Source: Lachnospiraceae bacterium
GTDB taxonomy: Bacteria > Bacillota > Clostridia > Lachnospirales > Lachnospiraceae
Assembly (NCBI GenBank): GCA_024690605.1
Contig: JAILOV010000008.1
Location: 56,632 to 120,631, forward strand
Reading direction: 5' to 3'
DNA: 64,000 nt
Every line of letters starts with the position of its first letter. The first letter of the stretch is position 1. Position numbers and translations under genes: made by a program. Positions 7,223 to 14,977 of the stretch are shown here, in pieces. A model generated the notes under the pieces. It had not been told where the DNA came from. It made no database searches and saw only the letters and a program-made list of their open reading frames with translations.

Positions 7223-9484
7223 ATGAAGATCGGCTATGATGAAAAGACACACATTTTCCGACTGGAATCCGGGGACATGACCTATGCCATGTTCGTGACC
7301 GACGGCCAGGGATTTCTCGGTCATCTGTATTTCGGCAGGACGCCGGGAGAGGATGATCTGCGCTATCTGGCCCGCGTGCGCGGTGACGGGGTGCCGGGTG
7401 CGGAGGCTCGCGACCGGTGTTCCTTTCTGGATTCCTTTCCGCAGGAGATCCCGGGAAACGGTGTCGGCGATCTCCGGAGTCCGGCGGTGAGCGTGACGGA
7501 CAGAGAGGGCCGTGCGGTTCTGCAGCCGTTCTACAGAAGCCACCGGATCATCTCCGGCAAGGAACGCCTCGCGGGGCTTCCCTCGACCTTTGGATCAAAA
7601 AAGGATGCGATGACGCTGGAGATCACCATGGCCGACGACGCGGCGAAGATGACGGTGATCCTGCGTTACACGATCTTTGACGGGATCCCCGCGGTGGTGC
7701 GGAGCACCGAAGTGATCAATGACGGTGCGGAACCGGTCACACTCGACCGCGCGTTTTCCTGCTCGATGGACATGGATCTGCCGGACGCGCGGATGCTGTC
7801 GCTGAACGGAAGCTGGGGAAGAGAGAAAAGAAAGCAGCTGCAGCCGATCGGCTTCGGCACGCAGAGCGTATCCTCCCTGCGCGGGATCTCCTCGCATCAG
7901 GCACACCCGTTCATCGGGATCCTTGCGGAAAATGCCAGACAGGAGACCGGCGAGGTCTATGGCGTAAACCTCATCTATTCCGGCAATTTCCTCGCGCAGA
8001 CGGAACGGGATCAGTTTGGTCTCGTGCGTGTGCAGGCGGGCATCCATCCGAAGGGCTTTGCCTGGAAACTCGCACCCGGAGAACACTTTCAGTCTCCGGA
8101 AGCGGTGATCGTCTACTCTTCCGAAGGGCTCACGGGCATGACGCACGCTTTCCACAAGCTTTACCGCGGACATCTGATGCGGAGCCCCTGGCTGCACAGG
8201 GAACGGCCGGTGCTCATCAACAACTGGGAAGCGACCTTCTTTGATTTCGATCTGGAGAAACTGTTGACCATTGCGCGTCGCGCGAAGAAGGAGGGGATCG
8301 AACTGCTCGTCATGGATGACGGATGGTTCGGCCGTCGCGATGATGACAACACATCGCTCGGCGACTGGACGGTGAATGAGAAAAAACTGCCGGGCGGCAT
8401 GAAACGGCTCTCCGATGAACTGGCGGCGATCGGGATGAAACTCGGAGTCTGGTTTGAGCCGGAGATGATCTCGCCGGATTCCGATCTCTATCGCGCGCAT
8501 CCCGACTGGGCGTTTTCCGTCGACGGCAGGACTCCCTGCCGCGCGCGCAATCAGCTGGTGCTCGATCTCACGCGCAAGGAGGTGCGCGACGCGATATTTG
8601 ATCAGATCGCCGCGGTGTTGGATTCCGCGGACATCGCCTATGTTAAGTGGGATATGAACCGTCCGCTCACGGATGTGGCGACCCACGCGGCGGACGCACA
8701 GGCGGGCGGCCTGTTCCACCGTTTCATCCTGGGCACCTATGAGCTGCAGGAACGCCTGATCACGCGTTATCCCGAGCTGCTTCTGGAGAACTGCTCGAGC
8801 GGCGGCGGGCGTTTTGACCCGGGCATGCTTTTCTACAGCCCGCAGATCTGGACTTCGGACAATACCGACGCGATCGACCGCCTCACGATCCAGGAGGGGA
8901 CCTCGATGCTCTATCCGCTGTCCACGATGGGCGCGCACATTTCGGTATCGCCGTCGCAGGCGGTGGGAAGGCTCGTGCCGATGATGACGAGGGGACATGT
9001 CGCGCTGGCGGGCACCTTTGGCTATGAACTGGACATCAACGAACTGCCGGAGGCCGATGCCGCGCTGATCCCCGCACAGATCGTGCTCTATCACCGCTTC
9101 GGGGAACTGATGCGGGAGGGCGACTATTACCGGATCGCGTCATGGCAGGACAACCATGTCTGTGACTGCTACTGTGTGGTGTCGGGAGACAAAAGCCGCG
9201 CCCTGGTCACCTGGGTCCAGGTCCTGTGCGAACCCAATGTACACTGCATGCGCATGCGGATCCCCGGACTGGATCCGGACAGACGCTACCGGATCACGAT
9301 CGCGTCGCCCGAAGTGCGCGAAGACGATCACACGGGCAATTTCCTGCACGAGGGAGAGCTGTCTTCCATGCGGGGATTCCTGAACGCGACACTGACCGGG
9401 TGCACGCTTGCCGGTGCCGGTCTTCTCATGCCGATGCTCCGGGGCGATTTCCGTTCCGTGCTGATCGAACTGCAGGCGGAGTGA
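7223..9484 (+). CDS. Alpha-galactosidase, glycoside hydrolase family 36
   Basis: A 753-residue cytoplasmic enzyme that removes terminal alpha-galactose from raffinose-type sugars or galactomannan oligosaccharides. The start at 7223 has AAGGAGGGG in front. It has an N-terminal beta-sandwich, a (beta/alpha)8 barrel and a C-terminal beta domain. The nucleophile is Asp477 (YVKWDMNR) and the acid/base is Asp546 (WTSDNTDAIDR), almost the same numbering as the Geobacillus GH36 enzyme. The sugar-site stretch LENCSSGGGRFD is also intact. It follows the propeller/binding lipoprotein by 10 bases and is probably co-transcribed with it. Confidence 0.96.
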   Translation: MKIGYDEKTHIFRLESGDMTYAMFVTDGQGFLGHLYFGRTPGEDDLRYLARVRGDGVPGAEARDRCSFLDSFPQEIPGNGVGDLRSPAVSVTDREGRAVLQPFYRSHRIISGKERLAGLPSTFGSKKDAMTLEITMADDAAKMTVILRYTIFDGIPAVVRSTEVINDGAEPVTLDRAFSCSMDMDLPDARMLSLNGSWGREKRKQLQPIGFGTQSVSSLRGISSHQAHPFIGILAENARQETGEVYGVNLIYSGNFLAQTERDQFGLVRVQAGIHPKGFAWKLAPGEHFQSPEAVIVYSSEGLTGMTHAFHKLYRGHLMRSPWLHRERPVLINNWEATFFDFDLEKLLTIARRAKKEGIELLVMDDGWFGRRDDDNTSLGDWTVNEKKLPGGMKRLSDELAAIGMKLGVWFEPEMISPDSDLYRAHPDWAFSVDGRTPCRARNQLVLDLTRKEVRDAIFDQIAAVLDSADIAYVKWDMNRPLTDVATHAADAQAGGLFHRFILGTYELQERLITRYPELLLENCSSGGGRFDPGMLFYSPQIWTSDNTDAIDRLTIQEGTSMLYPLSTMGAHISVSPSQAVGRLVPMMTRGHVALAGTFGYELDINELPEADAALIPAQIVLYHRFGELMREGDYYRIASWQDNHVCDCYCVVSGDKSRALVTWVQVLCEPNVHCMRMRIPGLDPDRRYRITIASPEVREDDHTGNFLHEGELSSMRGFLNATLTGCTLAGAGLLMPMLRGDFRSVLIELQAE

Positions 9485-9553
9485 ACACCCCGGACGGGCG
9501 TTCCCTTTCATCGCCGATCACCTGCCGGCGATCCGTTTCGGCCTTATCTTCCG

Positions 9554-9591
9554 GTCATCTGTCGGATGGCAAAAGTCATCCGACAGATGAC
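9554..9591. repeat. Perfect 15-base inverted repeat
   Basis: GTCATCTGTCGGATG (9554-9568) and its exact reverse complement (9577-9591) around an 8-base loop. There is no run of T on either side, so it is not a standard intrinsic terminator; it may still end the GH36 transcript or bind a protein. It sits 36 bases upstream of the promoter at 9627. Confidence 0.75.
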
Positions 9592-9626
9592 AAAATCCAC
9601 CCATAAAAGAAATTTGTAAAATATAC

Positions 9627-9655
9627 TTGACATTCTGTCGTGGACGTGTTACTCT
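9627..9655 (+). promoter_or_regulatory. Promoter upstream of a small reading frame
   Basis: TTGACA (9627-9632), 17-base spacer, TACTCT (9650-9655). About 100 bases of leader follow before the short gene at 9762. Confidence 0.65.
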
Positions 9656-9761
9656 GTTTCCAGAAGCGGAGCAGAGACGTCCTGCGACGCGCGAAAGAAC
9701 CGATGAAGGAACCGTAAACAGATCATCTGCCAAAGCAGGATCATAAAGAAAGGAAAGCATC

Positions 9762-9895
9762 ATGAAAACGATCCGATTCAGTGAATTCAAAAATCTGCCG
9801 AAGCGTGTGGCGATCATGTACGCAGCTGCATCGTGATCTCTCAGATGATCACCCTGTTCGGCCTGCGGAAGTACAGAGAGCGGTTATACCGCTGA
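9762..9895 (+). pseudogene. Small peptide gene, apparently broken by a one-base frameshift
   Basis: A 24-codon frame (MKTIRFSEFKNLPKRVAIMY, then AAAS) starts at ATG 9762 after AAAGAAAGG and stops at 9834-9836. In another frame the sequence continues as SCIVISQMITLFGLRKYRER and ends at 9893-9895. Restoring one base near 9825 would join both into a peptide of about 44 residues with a basic head, a hydrophobic centre and a basic tail. I do not recognise it. It could be a real 24-residue peptide, a decayed gene or a sequencing error. It has its own promoter at 9627 and precedes the membrane protein/XRE pair. Confidence 0.4.
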
Positions 9896-9974
9896 TCCGA
9901 ACGCACGATGAGAGGGATTGGGATAATCAACGAACTGTTAACGGAAATCAGAGAGATTAACGGAGGGTAAAACA

Positions 9975-10517
9975 ATGACAAGATCGGGAGGTATGGCAAT
10001 GGGTGTGGTGACCGGACTGGCTTTCGGCGTGATCCTGGTGATCATCCTGCTCAAGATCGCCAACAGAGGAAGGATCAAAACCGAATATGACGAGAGACAG
10101 CTGGCAATCCGCGGCACAGGCTACACGATCGGATTCTACACGCTCTGCGTCCTGATGGGCGTGGAATGCATCTGGTCCATGAGCGGGATCGGGTTTCCGC
10201 TGCCGGAATACATCATCCATTTTATCGAGATCATGATCGGTGTGACAGTAATGTGCGTGTTCTGCATCTGGAAAGGTGTGTACTGGGGGATCAACAATGA
10301 CCGGAGGCGTTACGGCGTGATCATGCTGCTGGTGGGGCTCCTCAATCTGATCCCCGTCGTTCCGGCAATCAAATCCGGGAGCCTCGCGAATGGCGATGAG
10401 CTGGAGTCGCTTCCCTGGATGAATGTCATCGTCCTCATGATGATGGCAACGATCGGCATCACGCTGCTGGTGAAGTATTTTGCGGACAGAAAGACCGGAG
10501 AGGAGGAAGACGCATGA
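9975..10517 (+). CDS. Four-helix membrane protein paired with an XRE regulator
   Basis: A 180-residue integral membrane protein with a first helix at residues 8-27, the cytoplasmic motif EYDERQLAIRGTGY, and further helices at about 48-70, 80-100, 108-128 and 145-165. The DERQ-(R)G motif after the first helix is seen in small membrane proteins commonly encoded with short Cro/C1-type regulators in Firmicutes; their role is not established. GGAGGG precedes the start by six bases. The stop overlaps the regulator start by ATGA, so the two are co-translated. I give no function. Confidence 0.75.
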   Translation: MTRSGGMAMGVVTGLAFGVILVIILLKIANRGRIKTEYDERQLAIRGTGYTIGFYTLCVLMGVECIWSMSGIGFPLPEYIIHFIEIMIGVTVMCVFCIWKGVYWGINNDRRRYGVIMLLVGLLNLIPVVPAIKSGSLANGDELESLPWMNVIVLMMMATIGITLLVKYFADRKTGEEEDA

Positions 10518-10708
10518 AGAATCTGAAACTCAAGGCCGCCCGCGCCGGCAAGGATCTGTCTCAGGATGAACTTGCGAAGCTCTGCAACGTCTCCCGGCAG
10601 ACCATCAGTGCCATCGAAAAGGGCGACTACAATCCGACCATCAATCTCTGCATCGCGATCTGCAAGGTGCTGGACAGGACACTGGACGACCTCTTCTGGG
10701 AGGAGTGA
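10514..10708 (+). CDS. Small XRE-family (HTH_3) regulator
   Basis: A 64-residue one-domain DNA-binding protein consisting of a single Cro/C1 helix-turn-helix (LSQDELAKLCNVSRQTISAI, residues about 16-35, recognition helix RQTISAIEKG) and the usual tail ending in LDDLFWEE. This compact form is widespread in Firmicutes and is commonly encoded with a membrane protein, as here (ATGA overlap). It may control its own operon; no clear operator was identified. The next gene has an independent promoter at 10719. Confidence 0.93.
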   Translation: MKNLKLKAARAGKDLSQDELAKLCNVSRQTISAIEKGDYNPTINLCIAICKVLDRTLDDLFWEE

Positions 10709-10718
10709 AAAGAACCTG

Positions 10719-10747
10719 TTGACAGATGTTTTTTTGCGTGCTATATT
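10719..10747 (+). promoter_or_regulatory. Promoter of the PadR operon
   Basis: TTGACA (10719-10724), 17-base spacer, TATATT (10742-10747); close to consensus. Confidence 0.8.
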
Positions 10748-10767
10748 TACCTCGTCAGATATACTAC

Positions 10768-10827
10768 GACAGGCAAAGCAACGGCAGACAAAGCAACGAC
10801 AGGCAAGGTAACGACAGACAGAGCAAC
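10768..10827 (+). repeat. Four tandem 15-base repeats in the PadR leader
   Basis: Four contiguous units of the form GRCAGRCAARGYAAC (10768-10782, 10783-10797, 10798-10812, 10813-10827) with one to three differences each. They lie in the untranslated leader between the promoter and the PadR start at 10892. Confidence 0.85.
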
Positions 10828-10891
10828 GCGACGCGTAGTTCATGCCGGATACCGACGGACACGTACACGTTAGCAGATGAAGGAGTGGATT

Positions 10892-11239
10892 ATGAGCACG
10901 ATCAGCAGCGATGTCATCAGGGGCTACATTGACACGATGATCCTCTTCCTGATCCTCAAGGAGCCATCCTATGGCTATGAGATCTCGAAGCGGATCCGTA
11001 CGCTTTCCGACGACAAGTACATCATCAAGGAGACCACGCTCTATTCGGCCTTCACGCGGATGGAGAAAAACGGTTTCGTCAAATCCTATGCCGAGAACGC
11101 CGAGAACGGAAAACGCCGCACCTATTACGCGGTCACCGAAGAAGGGCGTGATCATTACCAGGACAAGTGTAAAGAATGGCAGCTCACCAAGGAAGTCATC
11201 GAACACTTCGTGGAAAACGGTTCAAAGGAGGAGAAGTAA
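10892..11239 (+). CDS. PadR-family transcriptional regulator
   Basis: A 115-residue winged-helix repressor: an N-terminal PadR domain (MILFLILKEPSYGYEISKRI, then ETTLYSAFTRMEKNG and the wing GKRRTYYAVTEEG) and a short C-terminal dimerisation helix. The start at 10892 has GAAGGAG at good spacing; an ATG 15 bases upstream overlaps that site and is rejected. PadR proteins of this form sit at the head of operons with a HAAS/DUF1700 membrane protein and a DUF4097 protein, as here, and often respond to cell-envelope stress. The repeats in its leader may be part of its own control. Confidence 0.93.
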   Translation: MSTISSDVIRGYIDTMILFLILKEPSYGYEISKRIRTLSDDKYIIKETTLYSAFTRMEKNGFVKSYAENAENGKRRTYYAVTEEGRDHYQDKCKEWQLTKEVIEHFVENGSKEEK

Positions 11240-11240
11240 A

Positions 11241-12146
11241 ATGGAAACGCTGCGCAACTATCTGGAATCCATGTTTGAGCGCTATCCGCATACACAGGAA
11301 GCCGAAAAGGCCAAGGCGGAGCTCTGGCAGATGATGGAGGACAAGTACAACGAGCTCCTCGCCGATGGGACAAAGGAAAACGAGGCAGTCGGCATCGTCA
11401 TTTCCGAGTTCGGTGATCTGGAAGAGGTGGCGGACAGCCTCGGTATCTCGACGATGCTGCAGCGCGTGGATACTCCGGCGGAAAACACAGGATCCGCGAA
11501 GCAGGAAGCGGCCGGTGAGCAGACCGTTTCGGGCGGGCCCACGCTGGTCTTCGGTGAGACGCCGGAGAGCTTCACATCGGCCGCGGAGGAGCGGCGCGCG
11601 TTTGCCGACGAGGCGGCCAGACAGGCGTTCGGAACGGCCGGCAGTGAGTATAAAAGCGCAGAGAGTGCCGGGCAGGCAGAAAGCACCTGGCAGCAGACGG
11701 AAGCATCGGGCGAGCGCACCGGTGCCTGGTGGAACTGGCACAATGCGGAAATGCTGCAGGGCAGCAGCGGCGAAAACACCTACCGGATCGTGACGGGTGT
11801 GCTCTCGGTCTACTGGCCGACGGTCACCTGCCTCTATCTGTGCTGGAGCTTCCTCACCTTCCACTGGTGGATCACCTGGATCATCTGGCCGCTCGCGGCG
11901 GTGCTGCATTCTGTTCTGAAGAGGCTGATCCTCGGCGATGTCACCGCCAGTGAGGGACATGTCTACAAGAGCCGTCTGATCGCGGCGGTGCTGGAATCCT
12001 ACTGGCCCTGCGTGGTCTTTGTGTACTTCGCGGTGAGCTTTCTGACCGGCACCTGGCCGATCTCCTGGCTGATCTTTGTGATCGCTCCGTTCATGCACAG
12101 ATTTCTTAAGCGCATGGCAACGGAGGAAGGAGTGGTGGAAGCATGA
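11241..12146 (+). CDS. HAAS/DUF1700-like membrane protein with duplicated helix pairs
   Basis: A 301-residue protein starting one base after the PadR stop, with GGAGGAG in front. Residues 1-75 form the alpha-helical HAAS-type domain (RNYLESMFERYPHTQEAEKA and FGDLEEVADSLG) found in proteins partnered with PadR. Residues 90-160 are a polar, low-complexity linker. The C-terminus has two similar units of two helices each: VYWPTVTCLYLCWSFLTFHW with HSVLKRLI, and SYWPCVVFVYFAVSFLTGTW with HRFLKRM. They are clear internal duplicates. The stop overlaps the next start by ATGA. It is probably a membrane partner for the PadR-regulated response; biochemical role unknown. Confidence 0.8.
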   Translation: METLRNYLESMFERYPHTQEAEKAKAELWQMMEDKYNELLADGTKENEAVGIVISEFGDLEEVADSLGISTMLQRVDTPAENTGSAKQEAAGEQTVSGGPTLVFGETPESFTSAAEERRAFADEAARQAFGTAGSEYKSAESAGQAESTWQQTEASGERTGAWWNWHNAEMLQGSSGENTYRIVTGVLSVYWPTVTCLYLCWSFLTFHWWITWIIWPLAAVLHSVLKRLILGDVTASEGHVYKSRLIAAVLESYWPCVVFVYFAVSFLTGTWPISWLIFVIAPFMHRFLKRMATEEGVVEA

Positions 12147-12994
12147 AAAAGGCATATATGACGATCATGATCCTGATCACGGTGTTTTGTGTGATCATCG
12201 GCACCGCCATGCACGCATTTCGCTTCATGAGCAGGATCGCAAAACTGACCGGCAGAACAGCGGAGCGTTCCTCGCATACGATCGCTCCCGGGGACGGGGA
12301 GAGCATGGAGGTGGCACCTTTTACCACGATGAAGCTCGACCTGGGTGTGGGTAACATCACGTTAATGACGGGAGACGGCTTTGATGTCTCCTATCAGGGA
12401 GTCGATGAGCTCCGACCCGTGATCGACAGTTCCAAAGAAGGGAAGCTCGTCATCAAGCAGAAAAACAGCAACTGGCGCTCCATGGCCAAACTGCCGGACG
12501 CGTGGGGAACGGACAACGATCTGGTCATCACCGTCCCGGAGGATCTGGAACTTGAAGATCTGGACTGTGATCTGGACATGGGGGATTTTCGTATCGAAGG
12601 GATCCGGGCCGGGAAGGCTGAGATCTCGATGCAGATGGGTAATCTGAATCTTAAGGACAGTGTGTTCAAAACCCTGCAGGTGGACGCGGACATGGGCAAT
12701 GTCACGATCGACGGCATCGAAGTGTCCAAGGCGGATCTGGATGCCAATATGGGCAATATCGAAGCGAAAGGCATCACCGGCTTTTCCACGCTCAATCTCG
12801 ATGCCGATCTCGGCAATATCGAGATCGCGCTGGATCAGCGTCTGGAAGATCTGAGTCTTGATCTCTCGGCGGATCTCGGCTCGGTCATTCTCAACGGAGA
12901 GAAGAAAAACGGAAAGATCTCCGGCGGCGCGGGCGCAGCCAGAGTGTCCGCGGACGCGGATCTGGGATCGATCAGGATCAATACGGCGAAGTAG
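12143..12994 (+). CDS. DUF4097-type beta-helical surface protein
   Basis: A 283-residue protein with one N-terminal membrane helix (residues 5-25) and an outside part made of repeating short beta strands. These carry a DLGVGNI / DADMGNV / DANMGNI / DADLGNI pattern roughly every 20 residues, typical of DUF4097 (putative adhesin) repeats. It is the third gene of the PadR operon and coupled by ATGA. Members are commonly induced by envelope-active compounds and accompany PadR/HAAS proteins; the mechanism is not known. Its last 17 bases overlap the 3' end of the convergent GGDEF gene. Confidence 0.85.
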   Translation: MKKAYMTIMILITVFCVIIGTAMHAFRFMSRIAKLTGRTAERSSHTIAPGDGESMEVAPFTTMKLDLGVGNITLMTGDGFDVSYQGVDELRPVIDSSKEGKLVIKQKNSNWRSMAKLPDAWGTDNDLVITVPEDLELEDLDCDLDMGDFRIEGIRAGKAEISMQMGNLNLKDSVFKTLQVDADMGNVTIDGIEVSKADLDANMGNIEAKGITGFSTLNLDADLGNIEIALDQRLEDLSLDLSADLGSVILNGEKKNGKISGGAGAARVSADADLGSIRINTAK

Positions 12995-14903
12995 AGGATT
13001 TCATCGCCGCTTTGTTCCGGTACATCTCTTCATCGGCGCGCTTCAGGACATCCTGCACGGTCCGGTCCTCACCGGGCCGGAATGCGGAGAGTCCGCACGC
13101 AACGGAGACATAGTCATCGGGAAGCGGCAGGGAATCGGAATAGGGACTCATGCGCTCCTGCAGTGTCTGCAGGAGCGATTTTCTTCTTCGGTAGTCGCTG
13201 CCGGTGAGCACGGCGATGAACTCATCACCGCCGACCCGGTACACGGGACTGCGTTTGAAGATCTCACAGATGAAACGGCAGGAACGGATCAGATAGGCAT
13301 CGCCCGCATCGTGTCCGTCACTGTCATTGATCAGTTTCAGATTGTTCACGTCAAACATGGCGATGGCAAAAAGCTCCTGTGATTCGGTGTTGATCTCGGA
13401 CTGCAGGAGCTTCTCCATGTCCTCGTAGGCCATGCGGTTGCCGACCTTGGTCAGCACATCCTTGCGCATCAGGTCGAGCAGGCGCTTGTTGAGCAGGTTC
13501 AGACTCAGCGAATGACGGAATCTGTCGAGCACAAGACTGAAGCGGTGCTGATAGGTCTGCAGTGCGTGGTTGGCGACATGCTGCATACAGTCTCTGAACA
13601 CAAGGTAGCCGAAAACATCGCCTGCTTCGTGAAGGGGCAGGAACACATACATGTGATTGGCGTCATCTTCCGTGTAGCCCGGAACAAGACCGGCGGAGGG
13701 GAACTGTTCCTCCGGATAGGGCCTGCCGTTCTCGGCCGAGCAGAGCACCTCCATAAATCTGCTGTAGCCGTGCCGGAGCAGGGAGATGCCGTTGTCATAG
13801 ATGGACAGACCGTAATTGGGATCCAGCAGGATGTGGAAGGAGTCTCCTTCGAAATCGTGATCCTCCGCGAAAAACCGTTTCAGCTCGGCCTTCAGCGTCT
13901 GATAGGAATCACAGGAGAGCACCGTGGAGTCGATGCGGTGGAGCTTGGCGTTAAAGTAGTTCGACACTGCCCGCGCGGTGAAATTGGCGCGGCCCGCCAT
14001 GCGCCTTGCCATATCGCTGTTGTGCAGGTTCGAGCAGCCGCAGCTGTCGCCCGGCACGAAACGGCAGGGGATGGTGATACTGAGATCCCGTTTCTTCCCG
14101 TTTGCAAGATCCAGGAAGAGTCGGCCGCATTCTCTGCCGACCTCCGTGAAGCACTGGTCCACGGAAGCGATGGAGGGATAGAAGAGCCGGCTGTCCTCGA
14201 TGAGGTCGAATCCGGTGACGATCGTGTCCTTGGGAACATGAAAACCGTGGCGTGACAGGGATATGCAGGTTTCCATGGCGAGGCCGTCATTGGCACAGAT
14301 AAAGGCGCCGGGGAGCTTCCTGCCTTCCTGACAGAAGGTGTCGATATAGCGGGTCACCCGGATGTTTTCCCATTCCGTGTAGACCACCTCGCGCAGCTGT
14401 TCCGGCGCGCCGATCTCGTCAAGATGATCCCGGACGGCCTGCAGGCGCTGCTCGGAATCATAGGAATCCTTGGTGCCGCCGATGAAGATGAGATCGTTGA
14501 CGGCATGCTCCTCGGTGAGATGCCTGCAGAGCTGTCTGGCAGCCACATAGTTGTCCGCGCCGATGTAATAGACATCATCGCGCATGACACCCTGAATGAC
14601 GATGGGGATCCCTGCTTCCTTGCCCCGGCGGATCAGATCCTCGACCGTGGCGGGAAAACTCAGGCCGCTGCCGAAGATGATCATCATGTCAAAATCATGA
14701 AGATCGGGGAGCGCAGTGATGTTCAGCTCTCCCTGACGGATGACCTCCGTATCGGCATAGGTGGGGTAGCACAGGAACAGAAAAAGATCGGTCTGCGTGG
14801 TCAGCAAAGCCTCCTGTAATCCCGTGAGAAACTCGGACAGGATCTCACAGCACCAGCCTGTTGTAAATATGGCGATCTTTTTTTTCTTCACAGATAAATC
14901 CAC
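12978..14903 (-). CDS. Diguanylate cyclase with LacI-type (PBP1) sensor domain
   Basis: About 641 residues. Residues 5-290 form a periplasmic-binding-protein type 1 fold like the effector domain of LacI regulators (IAIFTTGWCCEILSEFLTGL, GFDLIEDSRLFYPSIASVDQ), but no DNA-binding helix-turn-helix precedes it and there is no signal peptide. A central 150-residue domain of unknown type and a coiled segment lead to a C-terminal GGDEF domain (VGGDEFIAVL) that would make cyclic di-GMP. The inhibitory RxxD motif is absent. A TATAAT promoter at 14920-14948 rules out the upstream TTG codon, so I choose GTG 14903; GTG 14891 is also possible. Predicted to sense a cytoplasmic sugar or nucleoside and set c-di-GMP. 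Confidence 0.85.
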   Translation of the reverse strand: MDLSVKKKKIAIFTTGWCCEILSEFLTGLQEALLTTQTDLFLFLCYPTYADTEVIRQGELNITALPDLHDFDMMIIFGSGLSFPATVEDLIRRGKEAGIPIVIQGVMRDDVYYIGADNYVAARQLCRHLTEEHAVNDLIFIGGTKDSYDSEQRLQAVRDHLDEIGAPEQLREVVYTEWENIRVTRYIDTFCQEGRKLPGAFICANDGLAMETCISLSRHGFHVPKDTIVTGFDLIEDSRLFYPSIASVDQCFTEVGRECGRLFLDLANGKKRDLSITIPCRFVPGDSCGCSNLHNSDMARRMAGRANFTARAVSNYFNAKLHRIDSTVLSCDSYQTLKAELKRFFAEDHDFEGDSFHILLDPNYGLSIYDNGISLLRHGYSRFMEVLCSAENGRPYPEEQFPSAGLVPGYTEDDANHMYVFLPLHEAGDVFGYLVFRDCMQHVANHALQTYQHRFSLVLDRFRHSLSLNLLNKRLLDLMRKDVLTKVGNRMAYEDMEKLLQSEINTESQELFAIAMFDVNNLKLINDSDGHDAGDAYLIRSCRFICEIFKRSPVYRVGGDEFIAVLTGSDYRRRKSLLQTLQERMSPYSDSLPLPDDYVSVACGLSAFRPGEDRTVQDVLKRADEEMYRNKAAMKSSTSPY

Positions 14904-14919
14904 GGGACAATTTTTCCCT

Positions 14920-14948
14920 ATTATACCGCCGGTCGTTTTCAGCCGCAA
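14920..14948 (-). promoter_or_regulatory. Promoter of the PBP1-GGDEF gene
   Basis: Minus strand TTGCGG (14943-14948), 17-base spacer, perfect TATAAT (14920-14925). The predicted transcript starts near 14913, only about ten bases before the first usable GTG. Confidence 0.75.
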
Positions 14949-14977
14949 GGGGTATGCGCGATACGATCAGACGGCAT

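Noticed and set aside
4996..7224. Minus-strand open frame of 742 codons opposite the propeller/binding lipoprotein
   Set aside because: Same shadow effect of GC-rich codon use; the plus strand encodes a recognisable binding protein.
9690..9760. Possible riboswitch in the leader before the small frame at 9762
   Set aside because: Only a repeated GATCAT and A-rich sequence; no class-specific core seen.
10768..10827. CRISPR-like array
   Set aside because: Units are contiguous without spacers and no cas genes are present.
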